Origin: DATKFM01 sp046154965
Lineage (GTDB): Bacteria; Pseudomonadota; Alphaproteobacteria; Dongiales; Dongiaceae
Direction: 5' to 3'
Assembly: GCA_046154965.1 (NCBI GenBank)
Contig: JBJXDY010000079.1
Location: 1-64,000, forward strand
Length of the DNA: 64,000 bases
The notes under the pieces are model-generated. The model saw only the letters and a program-made list of their open reading frames with translations. It made no database searches and was not told the DNA's origin. Below are positions 33,612 to 42,750 of the stretch, piece after piece. Numbering within the stretch: the stretch's first letter is position 1; each line of letters starts with the position of its first letter. A program made the translations under genes and the position numbers.

Positions 33612-34910
33612 GTGAGTTTTCCCGCCATCGTCATGTTCGTCTGCTTCTTCGGCTGGTGCCTGCTGGGCATGCCGATCGGATTCTCCATGCTGGCGTCCGG
33701 CTTCATCTACCTGTTCCTCGCCGGCAAGGATGTCGGGCTGGTTGCCGAGCAAGGGCTGAACGGTCTGTTCAACAAATTCGTGCTGCTGGCCGTGCCGCTT
33801 TACATCCTGGCCGCCGATATCCTCAACAACAGCGCGGTCACCGACCGGCTGTTCCGGTTCGCGAATTTGCTGGTGGGGCGGTTCCGCGGCGGCCTGGCCC
33901 ATGTGAACGTGGTCGCCAGCATGATCTTTTCCGGCATGAGCGGCAGCGCCCTGGCGGACGCCGCCGGGCCGGGCAAGCTGGAAGTGGATATGATGGTGAA
34001 GGCCGGCTATTCGCCCGGCTTCTCCGCCGCCGTCAGCACCACCTCGGCCATCATCGGCCCGATCATCCCGCCGTCGATTCCCATGGTGCTCTACGGGCTG
34101 GTCTCCGATACCTCGATCAGCGCGCTGTTCGCCGCCGGGGTGATCCCCGGCCTGCTCATGGGCTTTGCCCAGATGGGCGTCATCGCCTGGCTGGCGCGGC
34201 GGCGGAATTTCCCGGTGGAAGCGCCGGTCTCGCGGCGCGAGGCGGTGCGGATTACCGCCGAGTCCTTCCCGGCGCTGCTGCTGCCGGTTATCCTGCTGGG
34301 CGGCATCTATTCGGGAATCGTCACGCCGACGGAGGCCGCGGCCATCGCCGCCGCCTATGCGCTGATCATCGCCATCTTCTGGTACCGCAGCATGGGATTG
34401 AAGGGGCTCGTCTACACGTTCGTCCAGTCGAGCAAATCGACAGGCATCGTCGCCATCACCATCGCCGGCGCGCTGTTCATGAACCATGTGGTCGCCGCGG
34501 AACAGATCCCGGGTTGGCTGGGCGCACAGTTGGAAGGCCTCGACGTCTCTCCGCTGGCGTTCTTGTTGATGGTCAACCTGCTGTTCCTGGTGCTTGGCTG
34601 CTTTCTCGACACGCTGCTGATGCTGCTGGTCATCGTGCCGATCATCCTGCCGTCACTGGCTATCTTCGGCATCGATCCCGTGCATTTCGGCGTCGTCATC
34701 GTGGTCAACATGATGATCGGGCTGGTGACGCCGCCCTATGGCGAGCTGCTGTTTCTGATCGCCGGCGTATCCGGCGTCCCGCTGCATTCGATCATGCGCG
34801 AACTCGGGCCGTTCCTGGCGGTGCTGATCGGCGTTCTCCTGCTGATGGTGTTTTTTCCCGGCTTGGTGCTGTGGCTGCCGATGCAGCTCGGCTATGTGCC
34901 CGTCGGCTGA
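33612..34910 (+). CDS. dctM: TRAP transporter large permease, DctM family
   Basis: 432 residues starting at GTG. About twelve membrane segments. Conserved DctM stretches: NVVASMIFSGMSGSALADAA (residues 98-117), STTSAIIGPIIPPSIPMVLY and IVTPTEAAAIAAAYALI, plus NMMIGLVTPPYGELLF near the end. This is the sodium-coupled transport subunit of the TRAP system. Tight spacing to dctQ and to the aldehyde dehydrogenase gene indicates co-transcription. Confidence 0.93.
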   Translation: MSFPAIVMFVCFFGWCLLGMPIGFSMLASGFIYLFLAGKDVGLVAEQGLNGLFNKFVLLAVPLYILAADILNNSAVTDRLFRFANLLVGRFRGGLAHVNVVASMIFSGMSGSALADAAGPGKLEVDMMVKAGYSPGFSAAVSTTSAIIGPIIPPSIPMVLYGLVSDTSISALFAAGVIPGLLMGFAQMGVIAWLARRRNFPVEAPVSRREAVRITAESFPALLLPVILLGGIYSGIVTPTEAAAIAAAYALIIAIFWYRSMGLKGLVYTFVQSSKSTGIVAITIAGALFMNHVVAAEQIPGWLGAQLEGLDVSPLAFLLMVNLLFLVLGCFLDTLLMLLVIVPIILPSLAIFGIDPVHFGVVIVVNMMIGLVTPPYGELLFLIAGVSGVPLHSIMRELGPFLAVLIGVLLLMVFFPGLVLWLPMQLGYVPVG

Positions 34911-34938
34911 CTTCGACATTTTTTCAAGGACGAAATCC

Positions 34939-36408
34939 ATGGCTGTCATGAAGGACCTGGTCGCCGGCATCCCCCGCTACCGCCATTTCATAAATGGGCA
35001 GTGGACCGATTCCACCGGCAAGGAATTCCTCGAGGTCGAGAATCCGGCGACCCAGGAGATCATCGCCACGGCGCCGAAGGGCACCGCCGATGACGGCGAC
35101 CGCGCCCTGCTGGCGGCACGCGCGGCGCAGCCCGCCTGGGAAGCCCTGCCGCCGGTGGAGCGCGGCCAATTGCTGCGCCGCCTGGCGCAGCTGATCCTGG
35201 AGAACCGCGAACGCCTGGCGCGGCTGGTGGTCGCCGAACAGGGCAAGCCGCTGGTGGAAGCCCGGGGCGAAATCGAGGGGACGGCGCTCTATCTAACCTA
35301 TGCGGCCGAAGAGGCCCGGCGCATCACCGGCGACATCATCCCCTCGGACAATCCAGACGAGCAGATCTGGATCCAGCGCGTCGCCCATGGCGTGGTGGTC
35401 GGACTGACCGCGTGGAACTACCCGGCCGCCCTGACCACGCGGAAGATGGGTCCGGCGCTGATCGCCGGCAACGCGATCGTGATCAAGCCCCATGAAGGCA
35501 CGCCGCTGTCGGCGCTGGAGATCGCGCAGCTCTCGGTGCAGGCGGACTTCCCGCCGGGCGTGTTCAACGTGGTGACGGGAACCGGCGAGGGGCTGGGCGC
35601 CGCGCTGGTCAGCCATCCGGTGCCGCGGCTGATCACGCTGACCGGCAGCGTGCGGGCGGGCAAGGAGATCTTCCGCAACGGCGCCGAGGACCTGAAGATC
35701 CTGCGTCTGGAGCTAGGCGGCAAGGCGCCGTTCATCGTCGGCGAGGATGCGGACATCGGTGCGGCGGTGAAGGCCGCCGTCGCGTCGCGCTTCGAGAATT
35801 GCGGGCAGATCTGCATCAGCAACGAGCGCATGTATGTGCATGAGCGCATCGCCGACGAGTTCATGGAGAAGTTCGTCAATGCGGTGTCGAAGCTCAAGGT
35901 CGGCAATCCCCTGCAGCCCGTGGATGTCGGTCCGAAATTCAGCGCCGCGGAACTGACGAAGGTCGAGCGCATGGTGGAAGCGGCGACGAAAGCGGGCGCC
36001 AAGGTTCTGACCGGCGGCCGGCGTCTGACAGACGGCGAGTTCGGCCGCGGCTATTGGTACCAGCCCACTGTCATCAACGCGCCCGACAATCGCCTGGCGA
36101 TCATGCAGCAGGAAGTGTTCGGCCCGGTGATCCCCGTCATGACCGTCACCGATTTCGACGAGGGGCTGAAGCTGGCCAACGAATCGAGCTACGGCCTATC
36201 GGCCTATGTCTTCACCAAGGACATGCGGCGGCTGATGCGGCTGGTACGCGAACTGAAATTCGGCGAGATCTATGTTAACCGCCCGGGCGGCGACGCCGTG
36301 CATGCCTATCACGCGGGGATGCGCCATAGCGGCATCGGCGGCGAGGACGGCAGATACGGGCTGGATGGCTACTTCCAGAAAAAGACGATCTATGTGAACT
36401 ACGCCTGA
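34939..36408 (+). CDS. Aldehyde dehydrogenase, AldA-like (lactaldehyde/glycolaldehyde type)
   Basis: 489 residues from ATG 34939 (AAGGA eight bases before). NAD(P)-dependent oxidation of an aldehyde to an acid: general base Glu258 (LELGGKAPF), nucleophile Cys292 (NCGQICIS), and Asn in TAWNYP. The C-terminus HAGMRHSGIGGEDGRYGL resembles E. coli AldA, which oxidises lactaldehyde and glycolaldehyde. Last gene of the TRAP set, 28 bases after dctM. With DapA-family aldolases next door it could remove the aldehyde produced by aldol cleavage. Alternatives: succinate or 2-oxoglutarate semialdehyde. Confidence 0.88.
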   Translation: MAVMKDLVAGIPRYRHFINGQWTDSTGKEFLEVENPATQEIIATAPKGTADDGDRALLAARAAQPAWEALPPVERGQLLRRLAQLILENRERLARLVVAEQGKPLVEARGEIEGTALYLTYAAEEARRITGDIIPSDNPDEQIWIQRVAHGVVVGLTAWNYPAALTTRKMGPALIAGNAIVIKPHEGTPLSALEIAQLSVQADFPPGVFNVVTGTGEGLGAALVSHPVPRLITLTGSVRAGKEIFRNGAEDLKILRLELGGKAPFIVGEDADIGAAVKAAVASRFENCGQICISNERMYVHERIADEFMEKFVNAVSKLKVGNPLQPVDVGPKFSAAELTKVERMVEAATKAGAKVLTGGRRLTDGEFGRGYWYQPTVINAPDNRLAIMQQEVFGPVIPVMTVTDFDEGLKLANESSYGLSAYVFTKDMRRLMRLVRELKFGEIYVNRPGGDAVHAYHAGMRHSGIGGEDGRYGLDGYFQKKTIYVNYA

Positions 36409-36426
36409 GAGCGGCGAAGCTGACCG

Positions 36427-36792
36427 TCACCAGAAGTTCCACTGCAGACGCTTGAGGTCGACCGGGCCATGAGCGGTTTCGACAAGGCGTATGACCGTCT
36501 CTAATGGCGCTAATGCCCCGTCCAAGGTCCGGGCGCTGGCCATGATTGACATCGTCGTGCAATCCACCATCGAGTAGCTGCCGTTCGTTTGCCGCTCGAC
36601 GATGAAGATCGGATTGGACGAATCCGGCAGATAGATCAGCACGGTGTCGAAGCCCGGCCCCTGCGCCGCGCCGACATACTGGACACGGCCCCAGATTCCC
36701 GTGGCGATCATCGCCGACGCCACCTCATGCAGCCTCGCGGCATCGACGACGGTGAAGCGGTGCGACGGAAATGGAATGATCGTGGCGGACAT
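36427..36792 (-). CDS. Hypothetical protein (121 aa)
   Basis: 121 residues from ATG 36792. No signal peptide or membrane span. Contains VVDAARLHEVASAMIATGIW, a strand TVLIYLPDSSNPIFIVERQ and a C-terminal helix ALAPLETVIRLVETAHG, consistent with a small alpha/beta protein. No family recognised. It converges with the aldehyde dehydrogenase gene (18 bases between stops). Support is the clean codon pattern over its full length and absence of a competing frame. Confidence 0.6.
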   Translation of the reverse strand: MSATIIPFPSHRFTVVDAARLHEVASAMIATGIWGRVQYVGAAQGPGFDTVLIYLPDSSNPIFIVERQTNGSYSMVDCTTMSIMASARTLDGALAPLETVIRLVETAHGPVDLKRLQWNFW

Positions 36793-36924
36793 CTTCGCGA
36801 TCCCGCGGCCTCCGCGCGAGTGGGCATCAACGAAGAAGGAACAAATGGGTCAAGGAAACGTTCCATTCCCCGGTAGCGGCATTTGGCCCTCGGCGTGTAT
36901 GGGGGCGCGGAAAGGAACCATCCG

Positions 36925-37080
36925 ATGTCCAATCTTGCGCGTTTCTTTGCGGTTTTCGGCCTGATGGCCATGCTCGGCGGATGCACCGCGGCCAGCAGCC
37001 TGTTCGACAACAATTGCAGCGGGAATGGCTGGATCGAGCCCGGCGAAGATTACTGCGCCGACTACGTCGATGGGCCGTGA
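36925..37080 (+). CDS. Small putative lipoprotein (51 aa)
   Basis: 51 residues from ATG 36925, with AAAGGAA eight bases upstream. A lipobox M-L-G-G-C follows the hydrophobic stretch FFAVFGLMA, so Cys20 would be lipidated and the protein anchored in the membrane. The mature part is about 32 residues with two more cysteines (NNCSGNGW and GEDYCADY) that could form a disulfide. Function unknown. A weak terminator follows. Confidence 0.65.
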   Translation: MSNLARFFAVFGLMAMLGGCTAASSLFDNNCSGNGWIEPGEDYCADYVDGP

Positions 37081-37111
37081 ACACGAAGCCTCAGGGTTTG
37101 CCAAAGTTTCG

Positions 37112-37129
37112 AGCTGATCTCAGCTTTTT
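37112..37129 (+). terminator. Weak terminator after small lipoprotein
   Basis: A five-base-pair stem AGCTG/CAGCT with loop ATCT is followed by TTTT, 31 bases after the lipoprotein stop. Confidence 0.4.
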
Positions 37130-37185
37130 CCCAGGCGCGTGCGATAGCGGACCGGAACCGGGTTGTTTCAGCGCGATCTCGGGAA

Positions 37186-37259
37186 TGGCTGGGGCGCTAG
37201 GATTCGAACCTAGGATCACGGGACCAAAACCCGTTGCCTTACCGCTTGGCCACGCCCCA
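37186..37259 (-). tRNA. tRNA-Gln (anticodon TTG), CCA encoded
   Basis: The minus strand gives a full cloverleaf: acceptor TGGGGCG pairs with CGCCCCA, D arm GCCAAGCGGTAAGGC, anticodon stem ACGGG/CCCGT with loop TTTTGGT (anticodon TTG, decoding CAA), T arm containing GGTTCGAATCC, discriminator G and an encoded CCA at 37188-37186. Length 74 including CCA. Confidence 0.97.
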
Positions 37260-37352
37260 ATCGATGCGCCGATTGCCGGACATTAACGCGCCCCGGCGGC
37301 CGCGGAAACGGGCGCCACCATATGGGCCTTGCCCGCGGCGCGCAACGGGCCC

Positions 37353-38246
37353 CTATGCCGCGCCGCCCGTCTGATCCGACAGCCGGAGCCTGGTCGCGAC
37401 CGCCCACCAGCCGGGCTTTGCATCAAGGATTGCAGCAGCGGCCGTCCGGGCCGCAGCGGCGTCGGAGAAAAGGCCGAAGCAGGTGGCGCCGGAACCGGAA
37501 AGGCGCGCGAGGCGGCAGCCCGCCTGGCCGCCGATTCTCTCCAGCACATCGGCAATGGCCGGCACGATGGCGATGGCCGCGTCGGTCAGGTCATTGCGGC
37601 AATCGGTCAGGCGGCGGATCAGATCGGCTTCGGCGGCGAGGGTTCCGCTCCATCGGCCCGGGGCGCCGAACCGCGCGGCGTCGGGTCCCTGGGCGCGGCG
37701 GCGGAAAACATCGATCGTCGGCAAGGGAATCAGCGGATTGACCAGCAGGATGAATAAATCGGGCATCGGCGGCACGGGCTGAATATCCTCGCCGATGCCG
37801 CCGACGAAGCTGGGCCTGCCCGCCAGGCAAACCGGCAGATCGGCCCCGAGCTTCAGCGCCAGTTCCGCCAGCCGCCCGGCAGGCACATACAGGCCCCAGA
37901 GCTGCGTCAGCGCCTTCATCGCCGCAACGGCATCGGCCGATCCGCCGCCGATGCCCGACGCCACCGGCAGCTGCTTTGTGAGACGGAGCCGCGCGCCCCT
38001 CGTCACCGAACCTTCGGCCATCAGCAGGCGCGCGGCGCGGAGCACGAGATTGTCTTCGCCTTGCGACAGCCCCGCCGCGAAGGGGCCGTCGACGGCGAGC
38101 GACAAATCGCCGGCGGCTTCGGCCGACAGCTCGTCGCCGTAGTCGGTGAAGGCGATCAGGCTGTCAAGCAGATGAAATCCGTCGGCGCGCCGCCCGACCA
38201 GGTGCAGAAACAGATTGATCTTCGCCGGCGCGCGCAGGCGGATCAT
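37353..38246 (-). CDS. ispE: 4-diphosphocytidyl-2-C-methyl-D-erythritol kinase
   Basis: 297 residues from ATG 38246; an upstream TTG would add residues outside the family. GHMP kinase of the MEP isoprenoid pathway, phosphorylating CDP-methylerythritol with ATP. Signatures: APAKINLFLHLVGRRADGFH at the start (substrate site), the GHMP ATP loop PVASGIGGGSADA, and the C-terminal LSGSGATCFGLF. IspH of the same pathway is also in this window at 62251. It follows the TPR gene by 100 bases on the same strand. No strong ribosome binding site is seen. Confidence 0.94.
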   Translation of the reverse strand: MIRLRAPAKINLFLHLVGRRADGFHLLDSLIAFTDYGDELSAEAAGDLSLAVDGPFAAGLSQGEDNLVLRAARLLMAEGSVTRGARLRLTKQLPVASGIGGGSADAVAAMKALTQLWGLYVPAGRLAELALKLGADLPVCLAGRPSFVGGIGEDIQPVPPMPDLFILLVNPLIPLPTIDVFRRRAQGPDAARFGAPGRWSGTLAAEADLIRRLTDCRNDLTDAAIAIVPAIADVLERIGGQAGCRLARLSGSGATCFGLFSDAAAARTAAAAILDAKPGWWAVATRLRLSDQTGGAA

Positions 38247-38346
38247 GGAAGAGCTAGTCTTCAACTGAGAGTCCGCATCCAAAAGGAGGTTCAACCACAG
38301 AGGACACAGAGATTGATGATTGCGCGGCTGCGCTGCTTCGAGCTTC

Positions 38347-40065
38347 CTAAGTCGGATTGTCGCTCAGGCCGCTGTCGAGCTTGGTCTGCAGCGGCGCGAC
38401 ACGCTCCTCCTTCGGCTCGAAACTCAGCGCGCGCCGCCACTGGAACTTCGCCTCCTCATGGCGGCCGATCTTCCAATAGGCATCGCCCAGATGCTCGTTG
38501 ATCTCCGAATCGGTCGGCTCGAACTCGACGGCGCGCTCGAGGTAATCCACGGCGCTCGTATAGTCGCCGATCATATAATAGGCCCAGCCGAGGCTGTCGA
38601 TAATGTACCCGTCCTCGGACCGCTGCTCGACGGCCTTCTTGAGCATTTCCAACGCCTGATCCAGGTTCTCCTTCTTTGTCACCCAGGTATAGGCCAGGTA
38701 GTTCAGCACCAGCGGCTGATCCGGGTTCAGCTCCAACGCCTTCTCGAAATCGGCTTCCGCCAGGTTCCATTGATCGCTGCGTTCGCGCGAAATGCCGCGG
38801 TAGTAGAACAATGTCCAATGGTGCTCCTTGATCGTGCCGATGCGCGAGATCATCAGGTCATAGGCGGCGGCCGATTCGGCGAAGCGCTCCTTCGACCGCA
38901 GCAGATTGCCCAGCGCGAGCGCGGCATCGGCAACATCGGCGCGCTCATCCGTCATGTCCTGCAGGATCTTGAGCGCCTCGTCGCTGCGGCCCGCCTGATC
39001 CAGCGCGTCGGCCAGCTTCTGCCGGGCATTCCAGGAATAGGGCGAGGCCTTGTCGACCCGGCGATAGGCTTCCACCGCATCCTCATAACGATGGGCCGCC
39101 ATCAGCAGATCGCCGCGCAGCAGCTGCGCCGCCGGCAGATCGGCCTTGAGGTCGAGCGCCAGCTGGGTGAATAGCATCGCCGGCTGTTCGGCGCCGTCCT
39201 GCAGCAGGCCTGCGGCAATGGAGTAGTAGGCCTCGGCCAGACCGCCGCGCTCGTTGGCGATCAGCGGCCGCGGTTTCTGCTTCAGTTGCGGCCGCAGCAG
39301 GCCGATCAGCGAATTGTCCGGATAGGTCTTGTTGAAATCATCCAGCAGCTTCGCGGCCGCCTTCGCGTCGCCCTTGCGCAGGAAATGGTTCATGGTCAAT
39401 TCGACGGTGCGGAACGACAGGCCGTCGGGCTTGGTGGCAAGCCCAGCATAACGTTCGGCCGCGGCCTTGTCGCCAGCCACGTCGTCCAGCAGCGCCACCG
39501 TTACGTCATGCAGCAGCTTGACGCTTTTGTTCTCGGCCAGCGGCGCCAGCGCCAACCGCGCCCGATCGATCTTTCCGCTGGCCAGAGTCATCCAGCCGAG
39601 AATCAGCGGTTTGGCGAACTTGTTCAGGGAGTTGTCGGACAGCTTGTCGATCAGGGCGATCGCTGCGGCATTGTCGCCCTGCTTGAACCGGTCCATCGCC
39701 AGCAACAGCGTGACGCCATCGGCAACGACGCCCTGCTTGTCCAGCCGTTGGGCGATCGGCAGGGCTTCGGCAAAGCGGCCTTCATGAACCAGCGCCAGCA
39801 AGGTGGCCTGCAACAGATCCTCGTTGTCGGGATTCTTCGCCAGAACCGCGCTGAGATAGTTGGCGGCGGCGGCGTGATCGCTCATTGCCCGCGCATGTTC
39901 GCCGGCGAGGAAGTTGCCCGACGGCGTATGCTCTCCCGGCGCTTGCGCGGACGCCGCCGGCGCCGCTGCCGCCAGAACAGCCAGCAAGGCCAAGCCCGCC
40001 GCCGTGCGCCGCCTGCCCCATCCCGTCCGAAGCATGACCAGGGAACTCGTGTCGATGATCTTCAC
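38347..40065 (-). CDS. Exported tetratricopeptide repeat protein
   Basis: 572 residues from a GTG start with GAGGAGG seven bases before it. Signal peptide or anchor at about 18-41 (LALLAVLAAAAPAASA). At least nine TPR-like repeats follow, clearest at DYTSAVDYLERAVEFEPTDS and NLAEADFEKALELNPDQP. The layout matches alphaproteobacterial periplasmic TPR proteins adjacent to ispE, of unproven role and probably scaffolds in the cell envelope. It lies 55 bases downstream of the ETF-QO gene on the same strand and could share its transcript. Confidence 0.88.
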   Translation of the reverse strand: MKIIDTSSLVMLRTGWGRRRTAAGLALLAVLAAAAPAASAQAPGEHTPSGNFLAGEHARAMSDHAAAANYLSAVLAKNPDNEDLLQATLLALVHEGRFAEALPIAQRLDKQGVVADGVTLLLAMDRFKQGDNAAAIALIDKLSDNSLNKFAKPLILGWMTLASGKIDRARLALAPLAENKSVKLLHDVTVALLDDVAGDKAAAERYAGLATKPDGLSFRTVELTMNHFLRKGDAKAAAKLLDDFNKTYPDNSLIGLLRPQLKQKPRPLIANERGGLAEAYYSIAAGLLQDGAEQPAMLFTQLALDLKADLPAAQLLRGDLLMAAHRYEDAVEAYRRVDKASPYSWNARQKLADALDQAGRSDEALKILQDMTDERADVADAALALGNLLRSKERFAESAAAYDLMISRIGTIKEHHWTLFYYRGISRERSDQWNLAEADFEKALELNPDQPLVLNYLAYTWVTKKENLDQALEMLKKAVEQRSEDGYIIDSLGWAYYMIGDYTSAVDYLERAVEFEPTDSEINEHLGDAYWKIGRHEEAKFQWRRALSFEPKEERVAPLQTKLDSGLSDNPT

Positions 40066-40120
40066 TCTCTACCTCCTCGAACAGGCCGTGGATATGCAGA
40101 CGGTTGGGCAACGCCGGCGC

Positions 40121-41749
40121 TTACATGTTCGGATAGTTGGGACCGCCGCCGCCTTCGGGAACGACCCAATTGATGTTCTGGGTCGGGTCTTTGATGTCGC
40201 AGGTCTTGCAGTGGACGCAATTCTGCGCGTTGATCTGCAGCCGCGGCGCGCCCTGCTCGCGGCCGACGATCTCATAAACCCCGGCCGGACAATAGCGCTG
40301 TTCGGGGGCTTCGTACTCCGCGAGATTGACGCGGATGGGGACGGAGGAATCCTTCAATGTCAGATGCGCCGGCTGATTTTCCTCATGGTTGGTGTTGGAC
40401 AGGAACACCGAGGAGTTGCGGTCGAATGAAACCTTGCCGTCAGGCTTGGGATACTCGATCGGCCGGCATTCGGCGGCCTTCTTCAGGCTGGCATGGTCGG
40501 GGTGGTGGTGCAGGGTCCAGGGCGCCCGGCCGCGCAGGACATAGGTGTCCAGACCGCCATTGATCAGGCCTCCCCACATGCCCCAGCGGAAGCCCGGGCG
40601 CAGGTTGCGGACGCGATAGAGCTCGTCCCACAACCAAGTCTGCTTCAGGCGTTCCGGATAGGCGGTCACTTCCGGCGGCGAGTCGGCGCCCAGCGCATCG
40701 AACACCGCCTCGGCCGCGGTCATACCGGACTTCATGGCGGTATGGGTGCCCTTGATCTTCGGCACGTTGAGGAAGCCGGCGGTGCAGCCGATCAGCATGC
40801 CGCCGGGAAAGGTCAGTTTGGGGATGGACTGGAACCCGCCTTCATTGATCGCCCGCGCGCCATAGGCGATCCGCCGGCCGCCCTCAAAGAACGGCCGTAT
40901 ATGGGGATGGGTCTTGAAGCGCTGGAATTCCTCGAAGGGACTGAGATAGGGATTCTGATAGTCGAGGCCGACGACATAGCCAACCGCCACCTGGTTGTTC
41001 TCCAGGTGATAAAGGAAAGAGCCGCCATAGGTGCTGCGGTCCACCGGCCAGCCGATGGTGTGGATGATCGTGCCCTGCTTGTGGCGGGCCGGGTCGATTT
41101 CCCAGAGTTCCTTGATGCCGATGCCGTAAGTCTGGGGATCGACGCCGTCCCGGAGCTTGAAGCGTTCGAACAGGGCCTTGGTCAGGGAGCCGCGACAGCC
41201 CTCGGCGAACATCGTATAGCGGCCGCGCAACTCGACGCCCGGCTGGAAATTGGCGGTGGGCTGGCCATCCTTGCCGACGCCCATATTGCCGGTGGCAACG
41301 CCCACCACCCGTCCATCCTCGCCATAGAGGACTTCGGCGGCGGCGAAGCCGGGATAGATCTCTATGCCCAGCGCCTCGGCCTGGGTTCCCAGCCAGCGGC
41401 AGAGATTGCCGAGGCTGATGATGTAGTTGCCGTGATTGTTCATCTGCGGCGGCGTCGGCAGGCGGTAGGCCTTGTTCTTGGTCAGGAAGAGGAAGCGGTC
41501 CTCCCGCGCCGGCGTGTTCAGCGGCGCGCCCTTCTCCTTCCAATCGGGGATCAGCTCATTGAGCGACCGCGGCTCCAGGACCGCGCCCGACAGGATATGG
41601 GCGCCGATCTCCGAGCCCTTTTCGATCACGCAGACGGAAACTTCGCGGCCCTTTTCCGCGGCGAGCTGTTTGAGGCGGATCGCGGCCGACAGGCCCGAAG
41701 GTCCGCCGCCGACCACCACTACATCATACTCCATCGCCTCCCGATCCAT
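40121..41749 (-). CDS. Electron transfer flavoprotein-ubiquinone oxidoreductase
   Basis: 542 residues. Passes electrons from reduced ETF (fatty acid and amino acid oxidation) to ubiquinone at the inner membrane. FAD dinucleotide motif G14-G-G-P-S-G19, ubiquinone-binding region in the middle (GGWxI-like segments), and a single 4Fe-4S cluster with Cys487, Cys511, Cys514 and Cys517 (NCVHCKTCDIKDP). Length matches the family. It is divergent from the uracil-DNA glycosylase gene with 92 bases between. Presence implies beta-oxidation capability in this organism. Confidence 0.95.
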   Translation of the reverse strand: MDREAMEYDVVVVGGGPSGLSAAIRLKQLAAEKGREVSVCVIEKGSEIGAHILSGAVLEPRSLNELIPDWKEKGAPLNTPAREDRFLFLTKNKAYRLPTPPQMNNHGNYIISLGNLCRWLGTQAEALGIEIYPGFAAAEVLYGEDGRVVGVATGNMGVGKDGQPTANFQPGVELRGRYTMFAEGCRGSLTKALFERFKLRDGVDPQTYGIGIKELWEIDPARHKQGTIIHTIGWPVDRSTYGGSFLYHLENNQVAVGYVVGLDYQNPYLSPFEEFQRFKTHPHIRPFFEGGRRIAYGARAINEGGFQSIPKLTFPGGMLIGCTAGFLNVPKIKGTHTAMKSGMTAAEAVFDALGADSPPEVTAYPERLKQTWLWDELYRVRNLRPGFRWGMWGGLINGGLDTYVLRGRAPWTLHHHPDHASLKKAAECRPIEYPKPDGKVSFDRNSSVFLSNTNHEENQPAHLTLKDSSVPIRVNLAEYEAPEQRYCPAGVYEIVGREQGAPRLQINAQNCVHCKTCDIKDPTQNINWVVPEGGGGPNYPNM

Positions 41750-41841
41750 GGTCCTGGCCCTTTTCCTTATAGTCGCCGGGGGTTTAGCACAGATATCGAT
41801 GGTCCTGTAAGTCGCATGCCCGCAGTGTTAGGAGTTGTCGG

Positions 41842-42672
41842 GTGACGACGAACAACGCACTCCTAGAGGCACTTCGCTGGCAAGTCGAGGCCGGCGCGGA
41901 CGAAGCCATCGGTCCGCTGCCGGTGGACCGCTATGCCGAGGCAGCCGCCCCGCCGCCGGCGCCGCCTGCCGTTGCGGTTCCGGCCGCACCCCGGCAGGAG
42001 CAGGCCGTTCAGCGGCCATGGCAGGCACCGTCGACCGTGGCGTCGCCGATACCCACCACCGCCGCCAGCCTTTCGGCCCGCGGCCTTGCCGGCGCGGCCA
42101 GGACCGTGACGGAATTGGCGGAAGCGCTGGCGGCCTTCGACGGCTGCCCGCTCAAGCTGACAGCTACGAATCTGGTGTTTGCCGACGGAAATCCTAGCGC
42201 CCGGGTCATGGTTATCGGCGAGGCGCCAGGCGCCGACGAGGACCGGGCCGGGAAGCCCTTCGTGGGCGTCAGCGGTCAGCTTTTGGACCGCATGCTCGGC
42301 TGGATCGGCCTGGACCGGAGCAAAGCCTACATCACCAACGTTCTGTTCTGGCGCCCTCCGGGGAACCGGCAGCCGACGCCGGCGGAAATCTCCGCCTGCC
42401 TGCCCTTTGTGGAGCGGCATATCGAGCTGGTGTCGCCTGACGTGCTGCTGCTGGTGGGCGGCGCCTCGGCCAAAACTCTACTGGCCCGCAGCGAGGGCAT
42501 CACCAAGCTGAGAGGCAGGTGGTTTCAGTATGAAAGTGCCGGTATGTCGCGGCCGATCCCGGCCCTGCCGACTTACCACCCGGCCTTCCTGTTGCGGCAG
42601 CCGGCGCAGAAACGGGAGGCCTGGCGGGACCTCCTGCTCCTCAGCGAACGCCTGGAGCAAGCTAAAAGTTAG
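41842..42672 (+). CDS. Uracil-DNA glycosylase family 4/5-like protein
   Basis: 276 residues from GTG 41842 (GGAG seven bases before). The glycosylase fold begins near residue 97: VMVIGEAPGADEDRAGKPFVG, NVLFWRPPGNRQPTP and the C-terminal motif HPAFLLRQP. The first 90 residues are an alanine/proline-rich linker. The classical family 4 enzymes use four cysteines to bind a 4Fe-4S cluster; here I see only one Cys in DGCPLK and one in SACLPF, so the cluster is probably absent. Relatives of this kind are common in alphaproteobacteria. Excises uracil from DNA if active. Confidence 0.87.
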   Translation: MTTNNALLEALRWQVEAGADEAIGPLPVDRYAEAAAPPPAPPAVAVPAAPRQEQAVQRPWQAPSTVASPIPTTAASLSARGLAGAARTVTELAEALAAFDGCPLKLTATNLVFADGNPSARVMVIGEAPGADEDRAGKPFVGVSGQLLDRMLGWIGLDRSKAYITNVLFWRPPGNRQPTPAEISACLPFVERHIELVSPDVLLLVGGASAKTLLARSEGITKLRGRWFQYESAGMSRPIPALPTYHPAFLLRQPAQKREAWRDLLLLSERLEQAKS

Positions 42673-42750
42673 CTTGACATCCCACAGGTAGTGGGTCGAA
42701 CGTCTCAATATACCAACTCTGGTGTTAATCCTTGGATTTGAGGCTTGTCA

